Positions 23,554 through 32,224 are shown, numbered from the stretch's first letter. The stretch is DNA of 64,000 bases from Pseudomonas sp. RIT288 (GCF_000631985.1 NZ_JFYN01000004.1:39239-103238), one strand, 5' to 3'. The notes: generated by a model from the letters alone, not told the origin. A program made the numbers and translations.

Positions 23554-24864
23554 CTACTTTGCAGGGCTTGAGTCTTCAATGTGCTTGGTCAGATGCTTAG
23601 GATTCGGCCAGTCATTTCTAGATTTTGGCAGAGAAATTTTAACTCCTTCATATTGCCAATAATCAGTGTTTTTCATATCGCTGGCGAGACGAACAGCCAT
23701 CGTTTTTGGGTCAATCCAAAGACGCCCCATATCGAACAATGTGTGGATGTCCGACCTCAGAAGCAGTCCATTATCAGTTCGGTTTGTATGGATGCCGCGA
23801 TATGGAATGATGTGTGCGGCTTCAAGCACATCAACCGTAGAACATCCCGTGACTGCGCATTTCTCTTCGTACGCGACCAGCATCAACGAACGGAAATTAA
23901 ACTGCCCTTGCCGCATGGCAACCTGCATCAATACTCGCTTCCGACCATCTAATTCGCTATCGATCGGTGCCATCTCAATCGCGTCGACTTCTCGACGAGC
24001 TAATGTCGCAGCATGTGCAATCAATGTTTGCGGCGCCTGGTATACCTTGCCATTGCCTGCAAAGTCGTATTCCAGTATCCAAACCCCATGAACCTCAGGA
24101 ATATAGGGTTCGTACCGAACCTTTGTCTCGGAGAAGGAGAACGTTTTGAATAGCCTGTCGGCAGCATGCCCAGAATCACTTCTGCGTCCTTTTTTCACGC
24201 CTTGATAATGGGCCCTGATATCGCTATTGACTGACATTTTCTCCAGATCGGGCCTGATATTTTCTGAATTGAACTGTGGATCTCGCATTGCGATCAGCGC
24301 CCTTACCTCGGCCACGGATACAGCACGCCCAAGGTCAAATACTGCTTCTCTGACAAGCTCCCACCGCAGCCTGCCATGCCTGCCTTTTCTGTCCCCTGAG
24401 CGTGCCTGGATTTCACCAATCATCCTTTCGGCATGTTTTTCTGAATCAATGCTCTCTTTGGTTTGTCGGGGCTGCTGCCGATTAGCCTCATCGATGTTGA
24501 CTGCATGACTTATATCCTCAACAAAATATCGCCAGTCAACTGCACGTTCGTGCCGATGGTCCGACAAGGAACCACTCGGAAGTTGGAGGTGCAATCGGTA
24601 TGTTTCATAACCGAGGACTATCCCTGCACCCACATACCCATGACCGTTGACATAGGCGATGACCCAGTCGCCCGGAATAAGCTGATTTAGGATTATGTCT
24701 CCACGATCACCTGACTGGCCTTTGTAGCCGGCCGTAATGACCTTTCGGTCCAGATTTTGTGCCCACCACTCGGAAGTGGCGGGTAAGCCGATGTTGAAGA
24801 CGTAATAAGCCAAATGCTGACTCCATTCAATTTTAGGTTCAGAAGTGATGCAGGAATTTTTCAA
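23554..24864 (-). CDS. EVE/PUA-like plus HNH endonuclease (modification-dependent restriction candidate)
   Basis: A 436-residue protein. The N-terminal ~110 residues (AYYVFNIGLPATSEWWAQNL ... LIPGDWVIAYVNGHGYVGAG) resemble an EVE/PUA-like domain, a fold that reads modified bases. A basic helical middle follows. The C-terminal HNH_2-type nuclease has CAVTGCSTVDVLEAAHIIPY, then NGLLLRSDIHTLFD and MGRLWIDP. The frame opens with TTG at 24864 and a weak ribosome site; the exact start is uncertain but must precede the EVE-like domain. Family knowledge suggests Type IV-like restriction of modified phage DNA. Confidence 0.8.
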   Translation of the reverse strand: MKNSCITSEPKIEWSQHLAYYVFNIGLPATSEWWAQNLDRKVITAGYKGQSGDRGDIILNQLIPGDWVIAYVNGHGYVGAGIVLGYETYRLHLQLPSGSLSDHRHERAVDWRYFVEDISHAVNIDEANRQQPRQTKESIDSEKHAERMIGEIQARSGDRKGRHGRLRWELVREAVFDLGRAVSVAEVRALIAMRDPQFNSENIRPDLEKMSVNSDIRAHYQGVKKGRRSDSGHAADRLFKTFSFSETKVRYEPYIPEVHGVWILEYDFAGNGKVYQAPQTLIAHAATLARREVDAIEMAPIDSELDGRKRVLMQVAMRQGQFNFRSLMLVAYEEKCAVTGCSTVDVLEAAHIIPYRGIHTNRTDNGLLLRSDIHTLFDMGRLWIDPKTMAVRLASDMKNTDYWQYEGVKISLPKSRNDWPNPKHLTKHIEDSSPAK

Positions 24865-25081
24865 ACAGATGCAAGTTTACCGGTGCAGCATCCAGTAAGT
24901 CATTTGTCCATGCGATGGTTGGCGATTTGAAGGCGACGTAGTTGCTCGAATAACCGAACTGTTGTCCACGTCGTAGTTCGAGCCTGGGGGTGGTTTATTG
25001 AAGGACGAGGTGACTGAGTGAGGCTCCGATAAACGCCAACGTTTAAAAAAACATCTCCAGACACTCTCTCAGGCTACATAT
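24865..25081. other. Short non-coding spacer before leader RNA copy B
   Basis: No gene or recognised site was seen between the divergent HNH gene and the second copy of the structured leader. Promoters for both would be expected here. Confidence 0.5.
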
Positions 25082-25384
25082 CCTTGCGCCTTTGCCTACA
25101 GCTACGCCAGAATCCGCCGGCTTGTGCGCCTTGGGAGCGGGTTCTATTGTGGTTCGGTCGCTGACGAATCAGCGATCGGGTTTGGTAGCCCGGCTTGGAC
25201 TTGGCGCATTGCGTCACCCGATGCAGGCCCTTTTGGGGCTGTGTATTTATGGTGGCCATGCGCAGGGCGTCTTCGGGCGCGCCGGTTTTCCAAGTCACCG
25301 GTCTACCAACCTTCGTATGGCCACCACCCCTTCGTTTGGTAGCGAAAGATGATGGCTCCTTTTCTAAGATTTGGAGATTCACTC
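25082..25384 (+). ncRNA. Candidate structured leader RNA, copy B
   Basis: Homologous to 8286-8579 and ending at the start of a paralogous ORF. Hairpin 1 is CGGTCGCTG (25155-25163) with CAGCGATCG (25170-25178). Hairpin 2 is GCGTC-TTCG-GGCGC (25267-25280). The long helix GGTGGCCATGCG (25251-25262) pairs over 12 bp with CGTATGGCCACC (25314-25325). TTTGGTAG occurs before and after one CTACCAA, the second inside a TTCG/CGAA-closed loop next to the start codon. Relative to copy A, one pair in hairpin 1 and two in hairpin 2 change from A-T to G-C on both sides. Confidence 0.65.
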
Positions 25385-25744
25385 ATGATCAAACCAACAC
25401 CCAACCCGCCCGAAACCGCCTCGGTTTCCCCCTACGAATCCATCGATTCCAAAAAACTCCACGAAGCCGCCGACCGCGCCCTCGATCATTACCTCTGTCC
25501 GCCCGGTTCCACGCCGCCGCCGCGTAAAATCCGTGGGATGTATGCCGTGACGGCGGACAACAAAACCGAAGAACTGCTGGTGGATGCCAGTGAAACACTC
25601 GCTTCGGCCAAAACCCTCGCGCAGAACATTGCCAGTTTGTTGCCGGTGTCGCAGCGGCACGCGCTGGCGGGGATTGCGCAGTTGATTATGCTCGGGGAGT
25701 TGGCGGTGAATCGGGCTTTGGATAATTTGCAGTTGCCGGGGTGA
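25385..25744 (+). CDS. DUF6124-type small protein, copy B
   Basis: A 119-residue paralogue of the protein at 8580. It begins MIKPTPNPPETA then SPYESIDSKKLHEAADRALD, almost identical to copy A. The middle differs (CPPGSTPPPRKIRGM), and the tail LIMLGELAVNRALDNLQLPG is again conserved. I chose ATG 25385 because it aligns with the paralogue and follows GGAGATTC; upstream in-frame codons lie within the leader RNA. Function unknown. Conservation at both ends with a variable centre suggests conserved partners and a changing middle. Confidence 0.85.
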   Translation: MIKPTPNPPETASVSPYESIDSKKLHEAADRALDHYLCPPGSTPPPRKIRGMYAVTADNKTEELLVDASETLASAKTLAQNIASLLPVSQRHALAGIAQLIMLGELAVNRALDNLQLPG

Positions 25745-25789
25745 TGTAGGTGTCGGGGACACTTGGTGATTGATTGGGTGTTCATTCTG

Positions 25790-25820
25790 GCGCCTTCGCG
25801 AGCAGGCTCGCTCCCACAGG
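25790..25820. repeat. Single REP-type arm
   Basis: GCGCCTTCGCGAGCAGGCTC followed by GCTCCCACAGG is one half of the inverted repeat seen at 5926-6017; no partner arm is nearby. Confidence 0.8.
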
Positions 25821-25882
25821 GTTTCAGGCTGATTGCGGATATCGTGTGGGGCATGCGTTGTTTTGTTGCCTGAGATGTTTGT

Positions 25883-25993
25883 GTAGGGGCTGCCGGAGGC
25901 TCGGCCGCGATCGGACGATCTTTTGATTTTGATTTTAAAAAACAAGAACAAAAGATCGTCCGATCGCGGCCCGAGCCTTCGGCAGCTCCTACA
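25883..25993. repeat. Large inverted repeat, likely bidirectional terminator
   Basis: Arms of about 45 bp (GTAGGGGCTGCCGGAGGCTC... and its complement, including CGATCGGACGATCTTTTG) enclose an A/T-rich centre. It lies between the convergent DUF6124 and gspI-like genes. Its right end supplies the TAG stop codon of the gspI-like gene (25989-25991). Confidence 0.85.
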
Positions 25994-26363
25994 GGGGGCG
26001 ATTCAGTAGGGTTTCCAGGCGGGCCAGGGGCGGGGCGTCCTGGTTGCGGTTGAAGACCTGGATGCCGACCTTGAGCAATCGGCCGTTTTCGGCTGTGGCG
26101 ATGGCTTGTTCGCAGCGCAATAGCAGGCGTCCCTGATCACAATCAACGGCTTTCACACCGGTCGGCAATCGACCTTCCAGTTGCAGCTCCGCCATGCGTG
26201 TCTGCGCAGCAATCATCGCAATCGACCGATCCCGCAAAACCCCACTGCTCTGCGTCATCAACCCCGCCACGCGCACGGCCGCCGACATCGCCACGGCAAT
26301 GATCGCCAGCGCCACCAGCACTTCAATCAGGGTGAATCCGTTTTCTCGGGAGCGCGTAGGCAT
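25989..26363 (-). CDS. hxcV: Type II secretion minor pseudopilin GspI (HxcV-like)
   Basis: A 124-residue prepilin-like protein. The leader ends at G9, with the cleavage motif G-FTLIEVLVALAIIAVA and Glu at +5, followed by MSAAVRVAGLMTQSSGVLRD and an IAMIAAQTRMAELQLEGRLP block typical of GspI. It is divergent from the other hxc genes, as in P. aeruginosa. There the divergent unit also carries GspC, GspH and GspJ, but here the gene ends in a REP-type repeat and DUF6124 copy B follows. The stop codon lies inside that repeat, so the extreme C-terminus may have been altered. Confidence 0.85.
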   Translation of the reverse strand: MPTRSRENGFTLIEVLVALAIIAVAMSAAVRVAGLMTQSSGVLRDRSIAMIAAQTRMAELQLEGRLPTGVKAVDCDQGRLLLRCEQAIATAENGRLLKVGIQVFNRNQDAPPLARLETLLNRPL

Positions 26364-26511
26364 AAATGGCCCAAAACCGAAATACAGCCCTCGACCCTAA
26401 CCCGCGTCCTTGACGGCTTGACGACGAAAACTCCCGAGGATTTTCAACATCCCTGACATATCTTCTTGCAACACTGCGCGTCGAATCGAATCAAGCCAAG
26501 GGAATGTCGAG

Positions 26512-26970
26512 ATGGATATCGCGCAGTTCAAACAGCCCGGACGACCGAGCCGGATGCCCCATGGGCAGCAGGGTTTTACCCTGATCGAGATCATGGTGGT
26601 GGTGGTGATTCTCGGGATTCTGGCGGCGATGGTGGTGCCAAAGGTACTGGACCGGCCGGATCAGGCGCGGGCCACGGCGGCGAAGCAGGATATTGGCGGT
26701 TTGATGCAGGCGCTGAAGTTGTATCGCCTCGATCACGGCACTTATCCGAGCATGACTCAGGGTTTGAAAGTGCTGGTGGAGCGGCCGGCGGATGCGAAGA
26801 ACAGCAACTGGCGTTCGTATCTGGAGCGTTTGCCGAATGACCCGTGGGGTCGTCCTTATCAGTACCTCAACCCCGGCGCGAATGGCGAGATCGATATCTT
26901 TTCCCTCGGTGCCGACGGTCAGCCTGACGGCGACGGCGTGAATGCCGATATCGGTTCCTGGCAGCTGTAA
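26512..26970 (+). CDS. hxcT: Type II secretion major pseudopilin GspG (HxcT-like)
   Basis: A 152-residue major pseudopilin. A 21-residue basic leader precedes G21-FTLIEIMVVVVILGILAAM with Glu at +5. The GspG body follows: PDQARATAAKQDIGGLMQAL, GTYPSMTQGLKVL, and the calcium-loop tail YLNPGANGEIDIFSLGADGQ. AAGGGAATGTCGAG precedes ATG 26512. It is the first gene of the GspG-K-L-M-D-E-F run and forms the periplasmic pseudopilus. The overall set and gene order match Hxc rather than Xcp. Confidence 0.93.
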   Translation: MDIAQFKQPGRPSRMPHGQQGFTLIEIMVVVVILGILAAMVVPKVLDRPDQARATAAKQDIGGLMQALKLYRLDHGTYPSMTQGLKVLVERPADAKNSNWRSYLERLPNDPWGRPYQYLNPGANGEIDIFSLGADGQPDGDGVNADIGSWQL

Positions 26971-26978
26971 GGCCGGTG

Positions 26979-27932
26979 ATGAACAGCCAATCGAACCAGC
27001 AGGGGATGGCGATCATCAGTGCGCTGTTGATCGCGGCCGTGGTCGCGGTGATTGCGGCGGGGATGTTGACCCGGCAGAGCGTTTCGACCCGTGCGCTGGA
27101 GGCGGATCAGCAGCGGGTGCAGGGGCGGTGGGTGTTGCACGGTGGTCTGGAGATCAGCCGGCAATTGCTCTGGGATGCGCGGCAGCGCGATCCGTTGACC
27201 CGGCTCGATCAGCCGTGGGCGCAGCGCTTGAATGCGCAGGGTTTCGAGGGGCGGCTGGAGGATGAGCAGGGCAAGTTCAACCTGCGCAATCTGGTGGCCA
27301 ACGAGCGTGTTGATGAGGCGCAGGTGCAGGCGTTTCAGCGGCTGTGCGAGTTGATTGGCGTCAGCGCGGGGTTGAGTCAGCGCATCAGTCAGCGGGTGAT
27401 CGGCTCTTATCCGTACCTGTTGAACCCGCAGATTGTCGAAAACACCGCGAGCAAAAACGCCTTTGACAGTGGCCGCGCCACTTCGCCGAATGCTTCGCGT
27501 AAACCGCAGAGTCCGAAGTTGCCGATGCTGCGCAGTGTCGAGGATCTGCGCAGCGTCGAGGGCGTGAATGACGCGGTCATCGGCAAACTGGCGCCGTACC
27601 TGACGGTGATTCCGGCGACCACTTGGCTCAATGGCAATACCGCCACCGCGCCGGTGCTGGCCGCTTATGTGCCGGGGTTGTCACTGGAGCGCGCGCAGGC
27701 GCTGATCAATGAGCGTGACGCCGGGCGCTGGTTCATCAACCGTGGCGATTTCGTCAACCGCTTGCGTATGCCGAATCTGGAGCTGACCAGCGTCAAGGTC
27801 GGCATCACCAGTGACTGGTTTCGCCTGCGCGGCGAGGCGCGGCGGGATCAGCGGCGGGTCAGCCTCGATGCTTTGCTGCACCGCAGCGAGGATCGTCTGC
27901 CGCAGGTGATCTGGTCGCGGGTGGGCGTATGA
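26979..27932 (+). CDS. hxcX: Type II secretion minor pseudopilin GspK (HxcX-like)
   Basis: A 317-residue pseudopilin-tip protein. The N-terminus QQGMAIISALLIAAVVAVIA has the prepilin cleavage glycine but lacks Glu at +5, the known peculiarity of GspK. The large globular part includes DEQGKFNLRNLV, LRSVEDLRSVEGVN and helix-hairpin-helix-like SLERAQALINERDAG. I placed the start at ATG 26979; GTG 26976 is an alternative. It overlaps gspL by 4 nt. It caps the pseudopilus with GspI and GspJ; no gspJ was found in the window. Confidence 0.92.
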   Translation: MNSQSNQQGMAIISALLIAAVVAVIAAGMLTRQSVSTRALEADQQRVQGRWVLHGGLEISRQLLWDARQRDPLTRLDQPWAQRLNAQGFEGRLEDEQGKFNLRNLVANERVDEAQVQAFQRLCELIGVSAGLSQRISQRVIGSYPYLLNPQIVENTASKNAFDSGRATSPNASRKPQSPKLPMLRSVEDLRSVEGVNDAVIGKLAPYLTVIPATTWLNGNTATAPVLAAYVPGLSLERAQALINERDAGRWFINRGDFVNRLRMPNLELTSVKVGITSDWFRLRGEARRDQRRVSLDALLHRSEDRLPQVIWSRVGV

Positions 27933-29113
27933 GTCAGTTGCGTGTGAGTTTGCCGCCACTGGCGCAGTTGAGTCTCGACAGTGAATTGGACTGCGCGTGG
28001 CTGGATCGGCAGGGGCAGGTCATTCGTGAGCAGCGCCAGACCTTTAGCCAACTGGGGCAGTTAGCGAAGCAGCCAGCGCTCAACATTTTTCTGCACCCGG
28101 CCGACAGCCTGCTGGCGAGCATCGATCTGCCGCCATTGCCGGCGAACAAGACCGCAGCGGCGGTGCAATGCGCGGCGCAGGCCTTGATGCTCGGCGACAG
28201 CAACGACATGCACATCGCTCACAGTTCGCGGGATGAAGCGGGGCAGGTGCAGATCGCCTGGGCGCCGCGTCAGCGTTTGCAGCATCTGGGGCAATTGCTG
28301 AAGCAGGCCGGTCTGAATCTGCGTGGTTTATACCCGGCGGCGTACCGCTTGCCGGTGCTGCCGGGCACGGTGGCTTGTCGGCAGGACGGCCATTTGTTGC
28401 TGCGCGAAAGCGTGCAGGTGGCGCGGGTGCAGCCGCTGTTCGACGACGAGATTGGCGATTGGCTGCTGAGCTGTGGCACGCCGCTGCACTGGATCGGTTC
28501 GGCAGCGCCGGCGGAAGCAGAATTGCCGATGGCCGAGGCGCAGCGCTGGACCGGGCCATTGCCCGGTTGGGGCCTGCAGGGCGCGGTGCAACAGCAGCGC
28601 ACCGAGCATCGCGGTTGGGGCCGGGCGCTGGGGCTTTGTGCATTGGCGGTGGCGGTGTGGGTCATCGGTTTGAACCTGTATGCCGCCCGCGAAGCCAGTC
28701 AGGGCCAGCAGCTCAAGGCGCACATGGCGCAACGGGTGAAGCAGGCCTTTCCCGAGTTGCCGGTGATCCTCAATCCGCTGCAGCAGGCGCGTCAGCAATT
28801 GGCGGCGCGGCAGAAGGGCGCGGCGGAGGATCCGGCGCAGCCGTTCAATCGGCTGGTGTTGCAGGCCGGCAGTGGCATGCCGTTCATGGCCGGCACGGTC
28901 GAGCGCCTGACGTTTGTCGACGGCACCTTGCAGTTGAGTCTGCTGGCCGACGCCCGGCGCGGCGCTAATGACAAGGACAAGGATTGGCAAGCCGCATTGG
29001 CCCAGTTCGGGATCAGTGCGACGGCTGACGATGAAGGCTGGCTGCTGCGCCCGAGCGACGAAGTCACCACTCCCGACGAAAGCGCTGACGACAGCGGAGC
29101 AGAAGATGAATAA
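27929..29113 (+). CDS. hxcY: Type II secretion inner-membrane protein GspL (HxcY-like)
   Basis: A 394-residue protein with a cytoplasmic actin-like N-terminal half (SLDSELDCAWLDRQGQVIRE, SLLASIDLPPLPANKTAAAV). One transmembrane helix is at about 232-252 (GLCALAVAVWVIGLNLYAAR), followed by a periplasmic ferredoxin-like domain. It recruits the GspE ATPase to the inner-membrane platform. The ATG overlaps the gspK stop, and the gene ends inside the gspM start region (8-nt overlap). Confidence 0.9.
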   Translation: MSQLRVSLPPLAQLSLDSELDCAWLDRQGQVIREQRQTFSQLGQLAKQPALNIFLHPADSLLASIDLPPLPANKTAAAVQCAAQALMLGDSNDMHIAHSSRDEAGQVQIAWAPRQRLQHLGQLLKQAGLNLRGLYPAAYRLPVLPGTVACRQDGHLLLRESVQVARVQPLFDDEIGDWLLSCGTPLHWIGSAAPAEAELPMAEAQRWTGPLPGWGLQGAVQQQRTEHRGWGRALGLCALAVAVWVIGLNLYAAREASQGQQLKAHMAQRVKQAFPELPVILNPLQQARQQLAARQKGAAEDPAQPFNRLVLQAGSGMPFMAGTVERLTFVDGTLQLSLLADARRGANDKDKDWQAALAQFGISATADDEGWLLRPSDEVTTPDESADDSGAEDE

Positions 29114-29654
29114 GGCATCGCTCGCGGTGTACCGCGCCCGTTGGCAGCGCGTCAGCGCGCAGCTTCAGGTGCGCTGGCAGGCGCTGGCCCTGCGCGAAAA
29201 ACGCATGGTCGGCGGCATGGCGGCGGTGCTGCTGGCGCTGTTGGTGTGGGTCGCATTGATTCAGCCACCGCTGAAAAAAATCACTTATTGGCAAGCCGAA
29301 ACGCCAAAGCTGCGCGCGCAGACCGAAGCCCTTGAAGTGCTGCTGCGCGAGGTCAGCGTACGTCCGCAAGGGCAAAGTCTCGCGCAGTCGCTTGAACAGA
29401 CGCTGCAAGCCAGCGGTTTGGCCGGACACTATCAATTGCAGGCCGGGGAGGCCGGCGCATGGCAATTGACGTTCGACGCGGCGCCGGCCGATGCAGTGCT
29501 CGACTGGCTGCTGAGCAATCCGGCACAACTTTCTCTGCAAGTGGTCGAGGCCCGTCTGCAACGCGCCGACAACGCTTCGACCGAAGTCACTGCCGGCACA
29601 TTGTCAGGCACCGTTCGCATGGATCAGGCGCTGGGCGCTAAGGAAGCTTCATGA
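29106..29654 (+). CDS. hxcZ: Type II secretion protein GspM (HxcZ-like)
   Basis: A 182-residue bitopic protein. A short cytoplasmic N-terminus is followed by one helix (MAAVLLALLVWVALIQPPLK, about 38-57) and a periplasmic domain with ALEVLLREVSVRPQGQSLAQ. It partners GspL in the platform. It starts within the end of gspL and ends overlapping the secretin start (ATGA). Confidence 0.88.
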   Translation: MNKASLAVYRARWQRVSAQLQVRWQALALREKRMVGGMAAVLLALLVWVALIQPPLKKITYWQAETPKLRAQTEALEVLLREVSVRPQGQSLAQSLEQTLQASGLAGHYQLQAGEAGAWQLTFDAAPADAVLDWLLSNPAQLSLQVVEARLQRADNASTEVTAGTLSGTVRMDQALGAKEAS

Positions 29655-32032
29655 AGGGGTCAGGATCCAAACCGGCGCGCATGGCGTTGCCGATGCTGCT
29701 GATGGCGTTGAGCGCGTGCAGCAACACCACCACGCCGCCGAACCAGCCGCCGTTGCTGGTGGACAGCGAACTCGGCCGTCCATTGGCCAACACCCAGCGC
29801 AGCGGTGATGCGCTGCTCGATCGTCAACGCGCCCAGGCACAAACCGCGCCGCAACCACGGCAGATGCACAACATTACCGAACGCGCACGCGGTGGCGGCG
29901 CCCCACGTGGCAGCACACTGCCGAGCAATCCGCTGGGCGATCAACCGGTGACGCTGAATTTTGTTGATGCCGATATTCAAGCGGTGGTGCGCGCGTTGTC
30001 GCGTTCCACCGGCCAGCAGTTTCTGGTCGACCCTCGGGTCAAGGGCAGTCTGACGCTGGTCTCGGAAGGTCAGGTGCCGGCGCGGCAGGCCTACGACATG
30101 TTGCTGGCGGCGTTGCGCATGCAGGGTTTCAGCGTGGTCGATGTCGGCGGCGTCGCCCAGGTGGTGCCGGAAGCCGATGCGAAACTGCTCGGCGGGCCGA
30201 TCTACAGCCCGGACAAACCGGCTGGGAACGGCATGCTCACCCGCACCTTTCGCCTGCAATACGAGAACGCGGTGAACCTGATTCCGGTGCTGCGCCCGAT
30301 CGTCTCGCCGAACAACCCGATCAATGCCTACCCCGGCAATAACACCATCGTCGTCACCGATTACGCCGAGAACCTCACGCGCGTCGCCCAGTTGATCCAG
30401 ACCATCGACACCCCGAGCGCGATCGACACCGACGTAGTGCAGATCCAGAACGGCATCGCCGCCGACATCGCGCCGATGGTTGCGGATCTGCTCGACGCGC
30501 CGGGCAACGACCCGACGCAGAAAATCGCGGTGATCGGCGACCCGCGTTCCAACACCATCATCATCCGCGCCGGCAGCCCCGAGCGCACCGAGCTGGCGCG
30601 CAATCTGATCTACAAACTCGACAACGCGCAGAGCAATCCAAGCAACCTGCACGTGGTTTATTTGCGTAACGCGCAAGCGGCGAAACTGGCGCAAGCCTTG
30701 CGCGGTTTGCTCACCGGCGAGAGTGAAAGCGGCACCAGCGACAGTGCGCGCTCGGTGCTCAGTGCCATGGGCAGCAATGGCAACAACAATGGCGGATCGA
30801 GTGCGCAGAGTGGCACGCAAACCAGTGGCAACACCTCGACCACGTCGAGCACTGGCAGCACCGGCGGCAGTTATGCGCAGGGCAGCAGTTCGACCGGCAG
30901 CGGCGGTAGTCAGGCCAGTGAGCAGAACGTTGCGTTCAGCGCCGGCGGGGTGACGATTCAAGCTGATGCGACCACCAACACCTTGCTGATTTCCGCGCCG
31001 GAGCCGTTGTATCGCAACCTGCGCGAGGTCATCGATCTGCTCGACCAGCGCCGTGCGCAAGTGGTGATCGAGAGCCTGATCGTCGAGGTCGGCGAGGACG
31101 ATGCCAGCGAATTCGGCGTGCAGTGGCAGACCGGCAATCTCGGCGGTAAAGGTGTGATCGGCGGGGCCAACCTCGGCGGATCGGGGATCAACCTCAACGG
31201 CAAGACCAGTCTCGATGTGCTGCCGCAGGGTTTGAACCTCGGCTACGTCAACGGCACCGTCGATATCCCCGGCATCGGCAAGATTCTCGACCTGAAAGTG
31301 CTGGCCCGGGCGCTGAAGAGCAAGGGCGGCACCAACGTGCTGTCGACGCCGAACCTGCTGACCCTCGACAACGAAGCGGCGAGTATTTTTGTCGGCCAGA
31401 CCATTCCGTTTGTCAGCGGCAGCTACGTTACTGGCGGTGGGGGCACGAGCAACAACCCGTTCCAGACCGTGACCCGGGAAGAGGTGGGGTTGAAGCTGAA
31501 TGTGCGGCCGCAGATTTCCGAGGGCGGCACGGTCAAGCTCGATATCTATCAGGAAGTCAGCAGCATCGACGAACGCGCTTCGGCCAGCGCGACGTCGGCG
31601 GGGATCGTCACCAACAAGCGCGCGATCGACACCAGCATTCTGCTCGACGACGGCCAGATCATGGTGCTCGGCGGCTTGCTGCAGGACGGTTACAGCCAGA
31701 GCAACGAAGCGGTGCCGTGGCTGGGCACCTTGCCGGGGATCGGCGCGCTGTTTCGCAACGAACGCCGGGCGATCAGCAAGACCAACCTGATGGTGTTCCT
31801 GCGCCCGTACATCATCCGCGACAGCGAAGCGGGGCGCAGCATCACCCTCAACCGCTACGACTTCATGCGCCGCGCCCAGGGCGGGTTGCAACCGGAACGC
31901 AGCTGGGCAATGCCGGACATGCAGGCGCCGCAGTTGCCGACGGCGGCGCAGGGGGTGCCGGCGGTGGTGCCGGGGACGGGGCCGAGGGCGACGATCAAGG
32001 CTGTGCCGATTGAAGGGAGCACACGCTTTTGA
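29651..32032 (+). CDS. hxcQ: Type II secretion secretin GspD, lipoprotein type (HxcQ-like)
   Basis: A 793-residue secretin. The N-terminus MALPMLLMALSACSNTT has an LSAC lipobox (Cys23), so it is a liposecretin like HxcQ, which needs no pilotin. N0-N3 domains are visible (VTLNFVDADIQAVVRALSRS, LHVVYLRNAQAAKLAQALRG). A Ser/Gly/Thr-rich loop follows (about residues 360-425, low complexity). The secretin core includes VVIESLIVEVGEDDASEFGV, VLSTPNLLTLDNEAASIFVG and VPWLGTLPGIGALFRN. It forms the outer-membrane channel. A 304-nt gap with two palindromic repeats separates it from gspE. Confidence 0.95.
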   Translation: MKGSGSKPARMALPMLLMALSACSNTTTPPNQPPLLVDSELGRPLANTQRSGDALLDRQRAQAQTAPQPRQMHNITERARGGGAPRGSTLPSNPLGDQPVTLNFVDADIQAVVRALSRSTGQQFLVDPRVKGSLTLVSEGQVPARQAYDMLLAALRMQGFSVVDVGGVAQVVPEADAKLLGGPIYSPDKPAGNGMLTRTFRLQYENAVNLIPVLRPIVSPNNPINAYPGNNTIVVTDYAENLTRVAQLIQTIDTPSAIDTDVVQIQNGIAADIAPMVADLLDAPGNDPTQKIAVIGDPRSNTIIIRAGSPERTELARNLIYKLDNAQSNPSNLHVVYLRNAQAAKLAQALRGLLTGESESGTSDSARSVLSAMGSNGNNNGGSSAQSGTQTSGNTSTTSSTGSTGGSYAQGSSSTGSGGSQASEQNVAFSAGGVTIQADATTNTLLISAPEPLYRNLREVIDLLDQRRAQVVIESLIVEVGEDDASEFGVQWQTGNLGGKGVIGGANLGGSGINLNGKTSLDVLPQGLNLGYVNGTVDIPGIGKILDLKVLARALKSKGGTNVLSTPNLLTLDNEAASIFVGQTIPFVSGSYVTGGGGTSNNPFQTVTREEVGLKLNVRPQISEGGTVKLDIYQEVSSIDERASASATSAGIVTNKRAIDTSILLDDGQIMVLGGLLQDGYSQSNEAVPWLGTLPGIGALFRNERRAISKTNLMVFLRPYIIRDSEAGRSITLNRYDFMRRAQGGLQPERSWAMPDMQAPQLPTAAQGVPAVVPGTGPRATIKAVPIEGSTRF

Positions 32033-32057
32033 ACAGAGTCCTCAATCTGAGAAGTAA

Positions 32058-32194
32058 CCCTGTAGTGAGGGGATTTGTCCCCGATGGGCAGCGAAGCGGC
32101 CCCAAAACCTATGCACGCGGTCAGTCAGATGTATTCGGATGTCAGGTTTCGGGGCTGCTGCGCAGCCCATCGGGGATAAATCCCCTCGCCACAA
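32058..32194. repeat. Inverted repeat, second REP family
   Basis: The outer arms CTGTAGTGAGGGGATTTGTC and ...ATAAATCCCCTCGCCACAAG are complementary over most of their length, with inner arms CCCCGATGGGCAGCG and CTGCGCAGCCCATCGGGG. It lies between gspD and gspE inside the operon. Confidence 0.85.
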
Positions 32195-32224
32195 GAAACA
32201 CAGGAATGGCGGACGACCTTGGAC

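Noticed and set aside
25092..25352. Open frames within leader copy B that could encode an Ash-like small protein
   Set aside because: Base changes between the two copies preserve RNA pairing rather than a reading frame, and copy A has no equally long frame. I treat it as RNA, while noting that Ash-type annotations are common on such P4-like regions.
26364..26511. Pho box in the divergent hxcV-hxcT spacer
   Set aside because: Only single half-sites (for example TGACAT near 26454) were found; no pair with 11-bp spacing reached a convincing match.
29660..31891. 743-codon open frame opposite the secretin gene
   Set aside because: It is the mirror of a well-supported gspD in GC-rich DNA. It has no ribosome site, its composition is Arg/His/Gln-rich, and no domain is recognised.
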